A stretch of 64,000 nt of DNA, from assembly GCA_943736015.1 (NCBI GenBank), contig OX031065.1, positions 51,562,992-51,626,991 of the forward strand. The letters are read 5' to 3'. The notes beneath the pieces are model-generated. The model had not been told where the DNA came from, searched no databases, and was given only the letters and a program-made list of their open reading frames with translations. A program made the position numbers and the translations under genes. How positions within the stretch are numbered: the stretch's first letter is position 1; each line of letters starts with the position of its first letter. Below are positions 12,199 to 23,888 of the stretch, one piece after another. Source of the DNA: Tridacna crocea (lineage: Eukaryota > Mollusca > Bivalvia > Cardiida > Cardiidae).

Positions 12199-12428
12199 AA
12201 GTTCTATCACATAAATCGTATAGTCCATTTTCTGAAGCTGTAGAAATGGATGCATGTGCTGTAGAAATAGTTTTAAGTGCTTTTCTCGGTTTCTATACGG
12301 AATGATGATAGCAAGCTTCGGTCCAGCTCGACATCCAGTCGGTATAAAGCGCCCACCTGGTTTGAGCATCGGGAATTTCGCCTCCAACGCCTTCCAGGAT
12401 AGCTCACTTTTATTAACTTGTAGAATTT
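12199..12428 (-). CDS. Beta-1,4-galactosyltransferase, PYRNR exon
   Basis: The exon reads ILQVNKSELSWKALEAKFPM, then LKPGGRFIPTGCRAGPKLAI, then IIPYRNREKHLKLFLQHMHP, and ends in MDYTIYVIEL. GGRFxPxxC and IIPYRNREKHL are the start of the GT7 catalytic domain; PYRNR touches the UDP-sugar. The acceptor CTTCAG ends at 12429 and the first two bases (AA) complete a codon with the single A from the upstream exon. The donor GTAAGT at 12198 leaves phase 0. Both joins match their neighbours, which supports one transcript across more than 12 kb. Confidence 0.93.
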
Positions 12429-14126
12429 CTGAAGTTTCAAGTTGATTTTTTTTTTAAATTTCGTGATATTGAGTATAGCATCTGACGTGAGATGGTGTTT
12501 GAGATAAAAACTTTAGTAAAGGAATCTAGGGAAAATGTTAACGTTATAAAGCGAGCCTTTGCCGAGCTTATTTGATATTTTATCTCGACAAGTTTCATCA
12601 ACTTTTATCTCAAACGTCATATCATATCATACTCTTTTTATCACATAACGATATTTCAAAGATTATAAGAGCTAAGAAGATGTAAATCCATCTATAGATT
12701 AACCCGCGATAAAATCCATTCACTTCTTTGAGATGTGTACAAAATGACGTCATTCAGCTGTGATATCAAACGTGTGTAAGATAATATATGAAAATTTGAA
12801 AGGAACAAGGGAGGTTATGTAATAGAATTGTATTATCGGACATCTGCCAGGGGCCGTATGCACCAACCATTTTCAAGAGCACTCATTGTCTTAAAAGCTG
12901 AAATTTTCTAAATCTTGAACTAACACAACTCATTATAGGCTCAGCCAAATGGTTTAGCCAATCAGAAGTTGTGTTTATCTCAAATGCATGTACTCCGCTA
13001 TGGGTGAAATGCTCCTCGTGAAGGACCACTTTCTCTTGGCCGATTACACCTTGGATGAATTTCTTTTAGGACAACTTTTTCATGTACAAATGCTTTTTCA
13101 TAGAAACGTCCCAACGAAAATATCCTTTTCTGATTCAAAATTCTCCTAAATTCTGTTGAATAATGTGCATATTTGTTCGATCACATACAGTCGGCTAGAG
13201 TCTGGTACCACTTCACCTTAGGACAGCTCTAGGGTAGAATGCGGAACTAGTCCATCTGCATTTAGGACAATTTTACAGGAGAGGGATAAAAACCTTCTCA
13301 TTTCTATGAAAAGCATTGTTAGATCATCTTGCTCAGATATGTTGCGTTGAACTGTGTAAATGAGATCAACATAACTTATCCAAACAGAAGAAAACAAAAA
13401 AATTTCCCGTGAAACTAAATCTACAAAAGTCTCACCAAAATAAAATGAACCACTTGTGATTACAGTAGCCCAACTTCTCTGTCGTTTATTTACATTTATC
13501 TCGTAAATACAGAAACAATGAGAAATATAGTCATCATTGCAGACAAATGGGTGTTGTTCATATTCTCAATACTAGTAATGAGACGTTGACGATGCATCTT
13601 TTCATAGATTGGACATTGGACATTTTTTTGTGCTCTGTGCCGATGAATTTTCCGATGTACTGACTTTGTATTTCAGTGTTTTAATCGGCACTGCGTACAG
13701 CAAAATGCAATTGATTTAAGTTACACGTGTACATGAAAAAAAGTTTCATTACCTAAAGCAAATTTAGAAGTGGATTATCTAGCATGTAAATCTCGAAAAA
13801 CAAACCTAACGATATCTTACGTGTTTGGCAGCCATTTTGTGCCTACTTAGGGGAATGCAAACATCTCGATTAAAATATGAATTAAACTTTTTTTTTCTTT
13901 TTCTTTTGTGCTTAAATTGAAAATATTTGTACTCGAATGGAAGGATAATTAAATAAGCAAGAAATAGTTATTTTTTGTTGTTGTCAATTTATGAAAGTAT
14001 GAGGATTTTTCAAAAGGTGTGTTCAAAGTTTTTGCGGAGATTTCAACATTTTTTTTTGCGTGATCGCTACGTTCGAACACCCATTTTACCTGCGGCAGGG
14101 TAAAATCTAATGAAATTCGAACTAAC
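12429..14126. other. Intron 1 of the galactosyltransferase gene
   Basis: AT-rich intronic DNA. It contains one arm of the CAATCAGAAGTTGTGTT foldback MITE at about 12848-12985. No other feature was supported. Confidence 0.5.
12848..12985. repeat. Half copy of the foldback MITE (as at 17753)
   Basis: It starts GGGCCGTATGCACCAACCAT and ends AGCCAATCAGAAGTTGTGTT, matching the two parts of one arm of the complete copy, with many substitutions. Confidence 0.65.
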
Positions 14127-14303
14127 TGTAATCGGTGTCAGCCATTTTGCATTCTGGTTCTGAGTTTCTAGTGGCGGCGATCTCTCTCAGTCTGAACCAT
14201 AAATTGTCCTTTAGTGCGCCCGCTGGAAAGCTTAGGAATGTCAAGTAAGCCCCAATTATACAGGTGCCCGCTACAATAACAACCAACCATATTCTCTTTA
14301 TGT
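14127..14303 (-). CDS. Beta-1,4-galactosyltransferase, membrane-anchor exon
   Basis: The minus strand gives IKR, then a hydrophobic stretch IWLVVIVAGTCIIGAYLTFL, then LSFPAGALKDNLWFRLREIA and a polar stem ending MADTDY. A short basic flank followed by one membrane span is the type II anchor expected for a Golgi glycosyltransferase. The acceptor GTTTCAG ends at 14304 and the exon opens with two bases of a split codon, so a further upstream exon must carry the start codon; I did not find it. The donor GTTAGT at 14126 leaves one base (A), which pairs with AA of the next exon to give Lys. The phase match makes this small exon convincing. Confidence 0.8.
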
Positions 14304-16250
14304 CTGAAACGATAAAAGATTTGTTATTATATTGAGTTATATGGACGCACTGCTGATGACAGCATGCGTATAAATCTCAGCCGAGTTAGTTCTCAACTTT
14401 GAAATTTAGAGATACTTCAGTTCGTGATAAAATGTGAAATCAAAGCTCTGAAAGTAATGATGGCTATGGGCCAGCTGGAAGTGTACATGCATAGAGCGAT
14501 ATGTTTTCAACCCCAAGGTATCCATTTCAAAAGTAAAAGAGAAATATTGCTGTGTATTGTTATACTTTTTTTTTAATTTTCATGCATATCCAAAGATTTA
14601 GAAGTAGTGAGTGGATGCATCAACAGACTGGGTCCTTATGTTGCGAAAATTCAAACAAGTACTACATATACCATTTTTTTCCCCATATGCCAAGTACATT
14701 TTATGATGTCGAAATCCATAGCAATACTACTTGTTGAAAAGCATTTGCACTTATTCTAATTTTGGTGTGTGGAAAGATTCTTTTTTCACATTCCAGTTAT
14801 TTTCTTCCTCATCTTATTTTCTAGACTTTATAAACAATAAGAAAAATACTACTGAAGCCTTTCATTTGTGCCATATTGTCATTTAGTGCATGACTTAAAC
14901 GAAACTTGTCGGAATGTCCAACATCGTGAGCAGCAACAACAGAATTAGAAACAAAAGCAATAATAACTAAAACCTTATTCCAATGTCACTGGTCACTAAA
15001 AGCTTTTAATATGTATGTAATTTTGAGAGTAAAATGATACTTTTTCATCCCATATATGAGCTGTTATGACTGTGACAAATAAACCAAATTTTGTCTTAGA
15101 AATAGTGGTATGAGACAATCATGTCTTTTAGATAGGCCAACGGAGAGCAAATTTGTCTATTTCCCTACCTGCACAATATCTTAAATAGTGTGTTACACCT
15201 TACATAAATTCAGAAAATTGTTTGGGGTAACAGTCTTGAAATCAAGGTTGGCAAAAGACCGGTCAATATTAGTACTGACTGGGCGGGCAGTTTTAACTGG
15301 TTATAGCCAGTCAATACTGGCCAATTGAAGTGGTTGATGAGGGCGAATAAATCACTGGCTTACATATTTCTCCTGTTTCTAAATTAGTCTTAAAAGCCCT
15401 CCTTCTGCATTCTGTATAAATTAAATATTACCTTTTGTATCGTAGTTTTTTATCAATAATTTTTTTCTCATTTAATCATAAATCAAATGATATTACTGCT
15501 GGTCATCTGAGTTATAGCCAGTCTGAGGAAGTTGAATGGGTTGGCATTTCTATATGAACTTCAATACAGGTCAGTTCTTTTCAACTGGCTTTTATCTATC
15601 ATCATTCCTTATAAGATATATAATTGTTTACAATTCTACATCTCTCTCTCTCTCTCTCTCTCACTTTCCCTCCACTACAAAAAAGACGTAGGTTTTAGAA
15701 ATATACATTATTTAACATGTGCCTTTGATCATAAAAGTTTAAAGATAGCATAAACAAGCAGGTGATATATAATTTTTATGTAAAAATGCAGAAAAAGGTG
15801 TCACCCATAAACAAACATGTGAATTACACCTGTTATTAATCTTTAGCTATATTGAAGTGCAAATGAAGAAGGTTGTAACTGGGTAACCAAACAATGGTTA
15901 AGAGTATGTATATATTAATGTCTTTCCATTATATGTTATCTTCCTACACAATTATGGGTTGCATGTCGAGGGTTGACGAGACTACTGATGACTACATGTA
16001 TTTACTATCCTTATTCACCTACAAATATCATCAATTAATATATAAATCAATTAATTTGTTTGTCCATACTTCACCTTTTGAAACTAAAGTTCTACATTTT
16101 GTTCACCTCAACAGGGATCTCTGACTCCACTGCAGATGATAACTTTTGAAAACATTGTTGATTGAAAAACGTAATCATTCCTCATCAGCATTTTGATGTT
16201 GGCTACGAAATGAAGCATTCCATTCAACTTCTGTCTTTGTATTCTTTCAC
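14304..16250. other. Upstream intron or intergenic DNA
   Basis: No recognised gene. The galactosyltransferase start exon should lie upstream on this side but could not be picked out. A (TC)n run sits at 15643-15661. Confidence 0.4.
15643..15661. repeat. (TC)n microsatellite
   Basis: About nine TC units in a row. Confidence 0.9.
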
Positions 16251-16418
16251 AACAAAAGGGACAGAAGAACCTCTCGAACATTTTTATCCTAGTACGGACA
16301 CTCGCTGTACAATTTTGAAGACGTCGCTGTTCGCAACAAAAGGGACACAAGAACCTCTCGAACATTTTTATCCTAGCACGGAAACTCGCTGTACAATTCT
16401 GAAGTCGTCGCTGTTCGC
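16251..16418. repeat. Two tandem 84-bp units
   Basis: AACAAAAGGGACA, ACCTCTCGAACATTTTTATC, CACTCGCTGTACAATT and GTCGCTGTTCGC recur with a period of 84 bases (16251-16334 and 16335-16418), differing at a handful of positions. The period equals 28 codons, so a plus-strand frame repeats as well; I see no other sign of coding. Confidence 0.85.
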
Positions 16419-17110
16419 AAGCTTTCGCTGCTGATTGTGGAAATCAGAGTTGCAATCATTCAATATGAAAATAGTTCTTCCTAGCACTTTCGATTCTAAG
16501 TCCAATCGAGTTCTTCTATCACATGTTCATCCAATTTTCGCGTATAACACTCCATTTTATTGTTTTGCAGGCGTCCTCGGCGATCTCTCGACGCTATTTT
16601 GGATATTATTTGTCACTTCGTGTCCGAAAATATTATGAACCGACCCGGGGAAGCAGCGGTTACGGTCTTAGCCGAATCCATAAGACTTTGACGATGAAGG
16701 GCGATGTCAAAGGAATAGAGTGCCCCTTTCTCAACGTTCATCATGCAAACGAACGCCGAAAAAATGTTTGCTTTGAAAACATTTTCCTTTGCACTGTGTC
16801 GTTCTATGTAGATATTGATGACCTCTTTCTATTTCTATGTTATGGATAAAGAATTCGTAAAGTGTAAGGCGGTTTTGAAGGGTGTTGTTTGCGCATGTCG
16901 TATTCTTCGAAGGTTCGACCTGCGTCACTTTAAGCCAGTCAGATACGGCAGTTGCGGTTTGAACAAATCACAGACACCGAGTAGCGCGCATTCATACATA
17001 ATGTTAGGACTGGTTGCAGCTTTTGTGCAAAGGTCCAAAACGTGCATTGTTACTAAGGCACGGTGCCAATTGACCTCTAGAAAAATTAATTGCATGGGCT
17101 AAAATAACCA
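16419..17110. other. Anonymous sequence, slightly richer in GC
   Basis: Short open frames occur at 16523-16849 and 16815-17102 but resemble nothing I know. TTGTTTTGCAG at about 16559-16570 looks like a splice acceptor. No function is proposed. Confidence 0.3.
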
Positions 17111-18304
17111 AACTTTCTTTTAGACCTATATATACTGTAGCAAGCTTTTTATGCTTGTGCTGCTTGGTTATTCTTAAGACTTGACCAACATAACCTTGAC
17201 GTAATTAGTGCTCCCAAATATTTTTGTATGGAAACTGTTTCAATTTCTTTTCCATCATAAAACCATTATTCGCTCTTTCTCAATACTCCTCCTCCTCCTC
17301 GGAAAACAACGATTTTTGTTTTATCTAGATTTAAACACATCCTGACCGACTTACAAAATTTATAGTTGCTTTTGTAGATTAAAAGCCTTATCAGCAAAAC
17401 AAGATACATCATCGGCAAAAAGTAAAGCTAAAATATTTTCAATATCATTTGACACGGCTGCATTCCAATCTTACATATTCAACAAGATCGTTTATAAATA
17501 GGTCGAAATCGAAAATGACAGGTAAACTTCTATGTCCTTGTCGCGTGCCCCTTTTACACTGAAAAGGGTTCAGTAATATATCATCAATCTTAATTTTACA
17601 GTTTAGCTGTCGATACATAGTTTTAAAAATCCTCAAAATTTTCCACCAATTTCTGTCCTTTCCAAAGAGTTCCAAAGTTTTTCGTGATCGATACAATCGA
17701 AAGGTTTCATTGGTATGTTTATGTAATTCAATACATAGAATATCCGGGCCCGTATTCAACAACCATTCTTGAGAATATTCTTAGTCTTATTCTCCAAGTT
17801 TTTCTACATTTGTAAGTAACACAGCTTCTGATTGGCTAAACCATTCGGTTTAGCCAATCAGAAGTTGTGTTACTTACAAATGTAGAAAATTCTGGAGAAT
17901 AAGATAAAGAACGTTCTTAAGAATGGTTGATGAATACGGGCCCAGGTCCCACATACTTGTTTGGTTTTACCCGTTTAATACTTTGTTTAATTTCTTCAGA
18001 AGAAATTTTATCGTTAAGATATTCATCATCACAGTCGTGAACAATATCGAAAAGTATGTTTTCTTCACAAACAATATTGTATTTCTCATACAAATTTTTT
18101 AAATGATCCACCCAGTCTTTGTTACTGACATTAGAAGATTTGTTCTTTAGTAGGTGTCCTAATTAAACTCCAAAACGTTTTAGCAATTTTTTTCCTGAAA
18201 CGAACAAGTTTGGAGCTATATTTGCGTTCAAGATTTAGACGACTTTGTTTACATTTTGCCTTATATTTATGTCGCATTATCTTATATTGTAAAAAATCAT
18301 CGTC
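17111..18304 (-). pseudogene. LINE reverse transcriptase, 3' part (decayed)
   Basis: In minus-strand order: the linker KYKAKCKQSRLNLERKYSSK and FRKKIAKTFWSLI (18140-18290), KRVKPNKYVGPGP, DILCIELHKH, LELFGKDRNWWKILRIFKTM, PFQCKRGTRQG, then FADDVSCFADKAFNLQKQL and NLDKTKIVVFRGGG (about 17290-17440), and CWSSLKNNQAAQA near 17170. FADD is the RT catalytic motif. Frame changes and stops are spread through it, so it is inactive. Two later insertions split it: the MITE at 17753-17943 and the type A element at 18305-20062. The clade is uncertain (CR1/Jockey-like style). Confidence 0.85.
17753..17943. mobile_element. Foldback MITE, complete copy, inside the LINE
   Basis: An almost perfect hairpin runs from GGGCCCGTATTCAACAACCA to the matching TGAATACGGGCCC. 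Each arm is about 90 bp, with AGCTTCTGATTGGCTAAACC meeting its complement in the middle. It interrupts the LINE reading between VGP and DILCIEL. Partial copies lie at 11118 and 12848. Confidence 0.88.
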
Positions 18305-20062
18305 TTTTTAGCTCACCTGAGCACAACGTGCTCAAGGGGAGCTTTTAGGATCACCCGGTGTCCGTCGTCCGTCGTGCGTCGTCAACAATTCTTTAAACAT
18401 CAACTCCTCCTAAACCGCTGGGCCAATTTGCACCAAACTTGGCTGGAATGTTCCTTGGGAGGTCCTCTATAAAACTTGTTCACAGAATTTGATTCCATCA
18501 AAAACTCTGGTTGCCATGGCAACGAAATGGAATTTTTTTAGGAAATTCTTTAAAAATCTTCTTCCCTGAAACCGCTGGCCAGATTTTAAAATAATTTCAC
18601 AGAGATGTTCCTTGGGTGACCCTTTTCAAAAAGTGTTCGTGAAATTTTGATCCGTCAAGGAACATGGCTCTGGTGAATTGGGACTTCTTGCACTATACAG
18701 AAATGAGGAAATTCTTAAAAATTCTTCTTCTCTGAAACCGCTGGTCAGATTTTGGAAAATTTTCACAGAGATGTTCCTTGGGTGACCCTTTTCAAAAATG
18801 TTCGTGAAATTTTGATCCGTCAAGAAACATGGCTCTGGTGAATGGGGGCTACTTACACTATACAGAAATGAAGAAATTCTTAAAAATTCTTCTTCTCTGA
18901 AACCGCTGGCCAGATATTAAAAATAATTTCACAGAGATATTCCTTGGCTGACCCTTTTCAAAACTTGTTCGTGAAATTTTGATCCGTCAAGGAACATGGC
19001 TCTGGTGAATGGGGGCTTCTTGCACTATACAGAAATGAAGAAATTCTTCAAAATTCTTCTTTATTTTTTGTTGTTGTAATGTAAAGGGTCAAATGTACCG
19101 AAAGCATTAAACCCATTCAACATAAATAGATTCATCCAGATACGCCCAACCCCCATCACACTGAACACAAAATGGGAGGGGGGGGAACAGGTTTCATGAA
19201 AGTGAGAATTTCGTGCAGTTAACCTTGACAGCGCTGGTCAGATTTTGAAATAATTTCACAGAGATATTCCTTGGATGACGCTTTTCAAAATTTGTTTGTG
19301 AAATTTTGATCCGTCAAGAAACATGGCTCTGGTGAATGGGGGCTTCTTGCACTAGAGGGAAATGAAGGAATTCTTAAAAATTCTTCTTCTCTGAAACCGC
19401 TGGCCAGATTTTGAAATAATTTCACAGTGATGTTCCTTGGGTGACCCTTTTCAAAATTGTTCGTGAAATTTTGATTCGTCAAGAAACATGGCTCTGGTGA
19501 ATTGGGGCTTCTTGCACTATACAGAAGTGAAGAAATTCTTAAAAATTCTTCTTCTCTGAAACGGCTGGTCAGATTTTGGAAAATTTTCACAGAGATATTC
19601 CTTGGGTGACCCTTTTCAAAAATTGTTCGTGAAAGTTTTATTCGTCGAGAAACATTGCTCTGGTGAATGGGGGCTACTTGCATTACATGGAAATTAATAA
19701 ATTCTTGAAAATTCTTCTTCTCTGAAACGGCTGGTCAGATTTGAAAATTGTTTCACGGAAATATTCCTTAAATGACCTTTTCAAAATTTGTTTGAGAAAT
19801 TTTGATAGGTCAAGAAACATGGCTCTGGTGACTGGTGGCTACTTGCACTGTACGGAAATTATGAAACTCCTAAAAATTCTTCTTTTTTGAAACTGCTGGA
19901 CAGATTTTGAAAGGACTTTTACAGGTGACCTTTTAAAAATTGCCTGGCAAAATAATGATTTTCTTTCCAGTGTTTCAATACCTTAAAAAAAAAAAAAAAA
20001 AAAGGCTATGGTCCTCTCAAAAATTCAGGTGAGCGATCCTGGGCCATCTTGGCCCTCTTGTT
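18305..20062 (+). mobile_element. Type A tandem-cored element (Helentron/HINE-like), copy 2
   Basis: This is the clearest copy of the family. The 5' end is TTTTTAGCTCACCTGAGCAC with the hairpin GAGCACAACGTGCTC, then the GTCCGTCGTCCGTCGTGCGT stretch. The core is about eight units of roughly 165 bp with CTTCTCTGAAACCGCTGG and CATGGCTCTGGTGAATGG. The 3' end is CAGGTGAGC, a GGCCATCTTGGCC hairpin and CTCTTGTT. About 160 bp of unrelated DNA (19062-19225) sits inside the array. LINE text stops at its left edge and resumes at its right edge with no obvious duplication. Confidence 0.8.
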
Positions 20063-20430
20063 ACTATTCCTATAGTTTCTCAAAGAATACAGCCTCAACT
20101 ATTTCAACTTTTGGCATTCATCATTCCACCATTCGGGTTTTTTAAAACTGTAATTATCACTGTTTAAATATTTTTTCTTCCTATTTCCAGTCGATTTTCA
20201 TAAGCATGCTTGAAATTTTCAAGTTCGTTCTCTGTATTTGTCAGCGGAAAACCCATAGAATTAAAATAAGTATTGAAAGTGGTAAAAAAATATGTAAACA
20301 ATCATTTTTCAGAGTTTCGTTCCACTTGCATAGCTGGTGTATTTCATTACCAGCAGAACGTCTTTCGAAATTATTACACTTGTCCGTTTCGAATTCTTGT
20401 TTGCATACCAGTGGGAAATGATAAGAAAAT
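20063..20430 (-). pseudogene. LINE linker region, upstream part of the split element
   Basis: The minus strand gives CKQEFETDKCNNFERRSAG, a stretch up to ENFKHAYENRLEIGRK, and NPEWWNDECQKLK followed by LRLYSLRNYRNS, which joins the KYKAKCKQSRLN part across the type A insertion. WWNDEC is typical of the region between endonuclease and RT. The endonuclease itself is not seen further right. Confidence 0.75.
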
Positions 20431-21383
20431 TCTATTGTTTCTACTTTGAAACATGTAACATTTTCAAATTATTTTCTTGCGACTAAAGTATAACCAACAT
20501 TACTCTTGCCATCATTTACGAACCATGTTAAATATTTATGAATACTTGCTGAAAGTTAACCACCGTGACGATCAAAAGAAGGAATTAAAACTTTTTGCGT
20601 GATAAAACTGTTACAGATCATGTCATTGTCATTTTTGACATCCGATCATACTCGTATATGAAGAAAGAAACGATAAGACTGAAACCCAAGTTATCCCCTG
20701 CTATTAATCGGCACATTAGCTGGCCGAAACTAGCTCGAAATGCTAGATATTGTGATTTCAAATAATTTACCTTTTTCTTTTCACGGGTCTCCAGCATCAA
20801 AACTGGGCCACATTAAATTTTACTTCTCATAGAGACAGAATGATGTTGTCAACAGAGAAAAGAGGTCTGTTAGCGATACGTCATTCAAAAAAGCTATCCG
20901 ATTGGTTATTTCAGGGATCGTAAGTTGACATAATAGACTATCCCCTCTGGTTAATTGTTTATGCGTTTTGGAACGGAATTAGATCCGAATAACGTCACTT
21001 TAGGAGTTTTCGATTGGCTTGTTAGATCTGATGGCTCTCAGTACCCGAGGTATACCGAATGTAGCAATTAACTGATCTAAAGTATTTTGCATTTGTCAGA
21101 AACGATGCTTTTTAAGAATTCGATTTCATTTTTTCTAGAAATCTGAAGTTTCTTTTTGCTGTTCTGATTAAATTTGCAATGGTCTCGACATTATTTTGTT
21201 CTTGTGTGCTCGAGAAGTAAGGAACTATTTGAAAGGCGTTTGGATAATTCTGTTCAGAAGCATTTGCAACACACTACCGACATATGAAGGCGAGAATGAA
21301 AATCTAGCCTGCCAAAAAGAAAAGTTGTACCTATCCGTGCATATTTCGTCACAAAAAAGGAATAAAGGTAACTATGGAACTTA
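20431..21383. other. Anonymous AT-rich DNA
   Basis: No gene, RNA or repeat was recognised in this stretch. Confidence 0.35.
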
Positions 21384-22870
21384 TTTTTAGCTCCACTGGC
21401 CGAAGGCCAGCGGGCTTATGTCATGGCCCGTTGTCCGTCGTGCGTCTGTCCGCCCGTGCGTTAACTTTTTCTTTAAACATCTTCTTCTCTGAAACTACCC
21501 ATCCAATTTTGATGAAACTTCACAGAAATGATCCTGCTATGGTCCTCTTCAGAATTTCTTGAAAAAATTTAATTCTTTCAAAAACTCTGGTTGCCATGGC
21601 AACAAAACTGAAAAATTTTGAAAATCTTTGAAAATCTTCTTGTCTGAAACCGTATGGCCTAGGGTTACCAAATTTGGCATGTAGTTTTATCTAGTGGACC
21701 CCTACCAAGTGTCTTCAAATTATAGCCCTGGGGTCAAAATTGGCCCCGCCCCGGGGGTCACAAGTTTTACATGGGTTTATTTAGGGAGAACTTTAAAACT
21801 CTTCTTCTACCTAGGCATAGGGCCTAGGGCTACCAAATTTGGGATGTTGTTTTATCTAGTGGACCTCTACAAAGAGTGACTAAATTATAGCCCAGGGGTC
21901 AAATTTGGCCCCGCCCCGGGGGATAACAAATTTTACATGGGCTTATATAGGGAAAACTTTCAAAATCTTCTCACACCTAGCTATAACGGCTAGGACTATC
22001 AAATTTTCCATGTAGCTTTATCTAGGGAGTCTCTAGCAAGGGTGCCCAAATTATAGCCCTGGGGTCAAATTTATCCCCGTCGCAGGGGGTCACAAGTTTT
22101 ACATGAGCTTATATAGGGAAACTTTAATAATCTACTTGTACATAACCATAAGGCCTAGGGCTACCAAATTTTGCATGTAGCTTTATCTAATGGGCCTCTA
22201 CCAAGAGGGCCCAAATTTTAACTTTGGGGTCAAGTTTGACCCCACCCCAGGGGTCACAAGTTTTACATTGGCTTTATAAACCTGTCTCATGGGTCACATA
22301 TTTTACAGGGCCTTTTATTGAGGAAACTTGTTTTACAGGGCTTTTTATTGGGCAAGATTCAAAAATCTTCATGTTTATAACCACACATTCTAGTTTCAAA
22401 TTGTAGGTCTGGGGTCAAAATTGGCTCCATCTAGGGATCACAAGTTTAACATTGGCTTCAAAATATAGTCACTTCAATTTAAACATTAATCACGGGAAAT
22501 AACTCTTTTTATGAAAGATAAAGTTTGGTACTATTTACCTCCCTTGATTATCAAACTGCATTGATACGTGATTGGTGCTAGACATTAAGTTTTTTGATAG
22601 AAAATATTCTGTTTTCAAGTGTGATTCATTTTGATGCTAATAGTTATGCTCACATGAGCTGAATAATAATTTCAGAGTAAGGTTTCTATCATTCAGCTTA
22701 TTTTTCCAAGGATTTTACCTTTCATGCTAATGAATTAACCTGCTTGTACTGCCTGACAGTGTTCATTGTTTTTGAAGGCCCTCTTTTTCATGGTCATGAA
22801 CTCTTGAATTTGTGTGGTAAAGGGTTAAAAAGCCAGTGGAGCGATACAGGGCCATCATGGCCCTCTTGTT
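21384..22870 (+). mobile_element. Type B tandem-cored element (Helentron/HINE-like), copy 2
   Basis: The 5' end reads TTTTTAGCTCCACTGGCCGA with the hairpin CTGGCCGAAGGCCAG, and the 3' end reads AGCCAGTGGAGCGATACAGG with GGGCCATCATGGCCC and TCTTGTT. CTCCACTGG and CCAGTGGAG are subterminal inverted repeats. About five core units of roughly 165 bp carry GGCCTAGGGCTACCAAATTT and TCACAAGTTTTACATGGG. It is less decayed than copy 1. Confidence 0.82.
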
Positions 22871-22894
22871 TTCAAGGAAAATATAGGATGAAAG

Positions 22895-22970
22895 CTCAGC
22901 AGACATAGTGGGGAAAAGGAGAAACTCATTATATTTCTCCTTTTCCTACAATATTTGTTCAATTTTGAAA
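22895..22970. mobile_element. TTAA MITE core fragment
   Basis: Only the central hairpin of the 229-bp family is left (GTGGGGAAAAGGAGAAA against TTTCTCCTTTTCCTAC). Confidence 0.6.
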
Positions 22971-23497
22971 CAGCTTTACTTCCACAGCTTTAAATTTCCT
23001 GCTTTTGTTCGCTCGTTTGGCGTGTAACACCGTTCAACAGTAATTTAAGTATATCACGGTGGCAATTCACAGATCCATTCTTTTCGCTTTACTACTGCTA
23101 CCTGAAGAAAGTGCTACTTCTTTCAGTGTAACAAAAATATTGCCATAAAGGCTAAAATACATAGGCGCACTTCTGATTTACTGTCCATGACAAAGAAACC
23201 ACATGCGCATTAGCATGCGCGCTAATATTTGTGATATATGTCGTTAAATTTGGACAAGGCTGAAAATATTATCTCCGTGTAAATAGTTCTAGACTTACGT
23301 GGTATTTTGACCATCTTTTCTGGCTGGGTCGTCGGTCAAAATATCGGCACATCTATTTTCCCTCGCAAGTTTCAGGTGGTACAAAATTGTCACGCTTGTG
23401 AGTCCATTCAAGTCGACTCTTCTTCGCCTATTACTTACGTCAGACTGAAAGTCAATTTAGATTTCGTTCTTTAATTGTTTCCAAATCATTTAGATCT

Positions 23498-23861
23498 AGC
23501 CCTTTACCATACAATTTATCGTTTTGCGGCTCTGAAAAAAAAAAACGGGCTTTTAAAATGGGGAAATATGCCTAGCATTTTATCCTTACTTTCCCCACAA
23601 TGCCCACCTTTCGAATACAGACCCTATCCTTTAACCCTTTCCCAAACAATCCCTGGTTTTCACGGGTCTGGAATAGTAGCCTTTTGAAAACATTGTGGAA
23701 AAAGGAGAAAATGCTGGTAACCAGCATTTCCTCCTTTTCCCACAATGTTTTCTACCCTATCATAGACAGAAATCATCTTTTCAGCAAGAGTTGAATTGTC
23801 ATCTGCAAATGCTTTCAATTTGGTCTACTCCAAAAGTTTGTTGTTTGGGAAAGGGTTAAGA
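23498..23861 (+). mobile_element. TTAA MITE (about 23637-23861) behind a fragment of another
   Basis: The complete copy runs from TTTAACCCTTTCCCAAACAA to GGGAAAGGGTTAAG with the central hairpin at 23694-23755. A decayed piece with CCCTTTACCATACAA and CCTTACTTTCCCCACAATG precedes it. Confidence 0.8.
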
Positions 23862-23888
23862 TTATTTTACCGATAATTTAAGCCACTT

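Noticed and set aside
16523-17102. Two overlapping frames near 16.5-17.1 kb as host exons
   Set aside because: An acceptor-like site is present but there is no similarity I can name and no matching donor or partner exon.
19285-19683. 132-codon minus-strand repeat protein
   Set aside because: It is a shadow of the type A tandem core; the same words appear in other frames in other copies.
7002-20062. CRISPR-like arrays from regularly spaced repeats
   Set aside because: The regular units are diverged 165-bp tandem repeats of a eukaryotic element with no repeat-spacer pattern.
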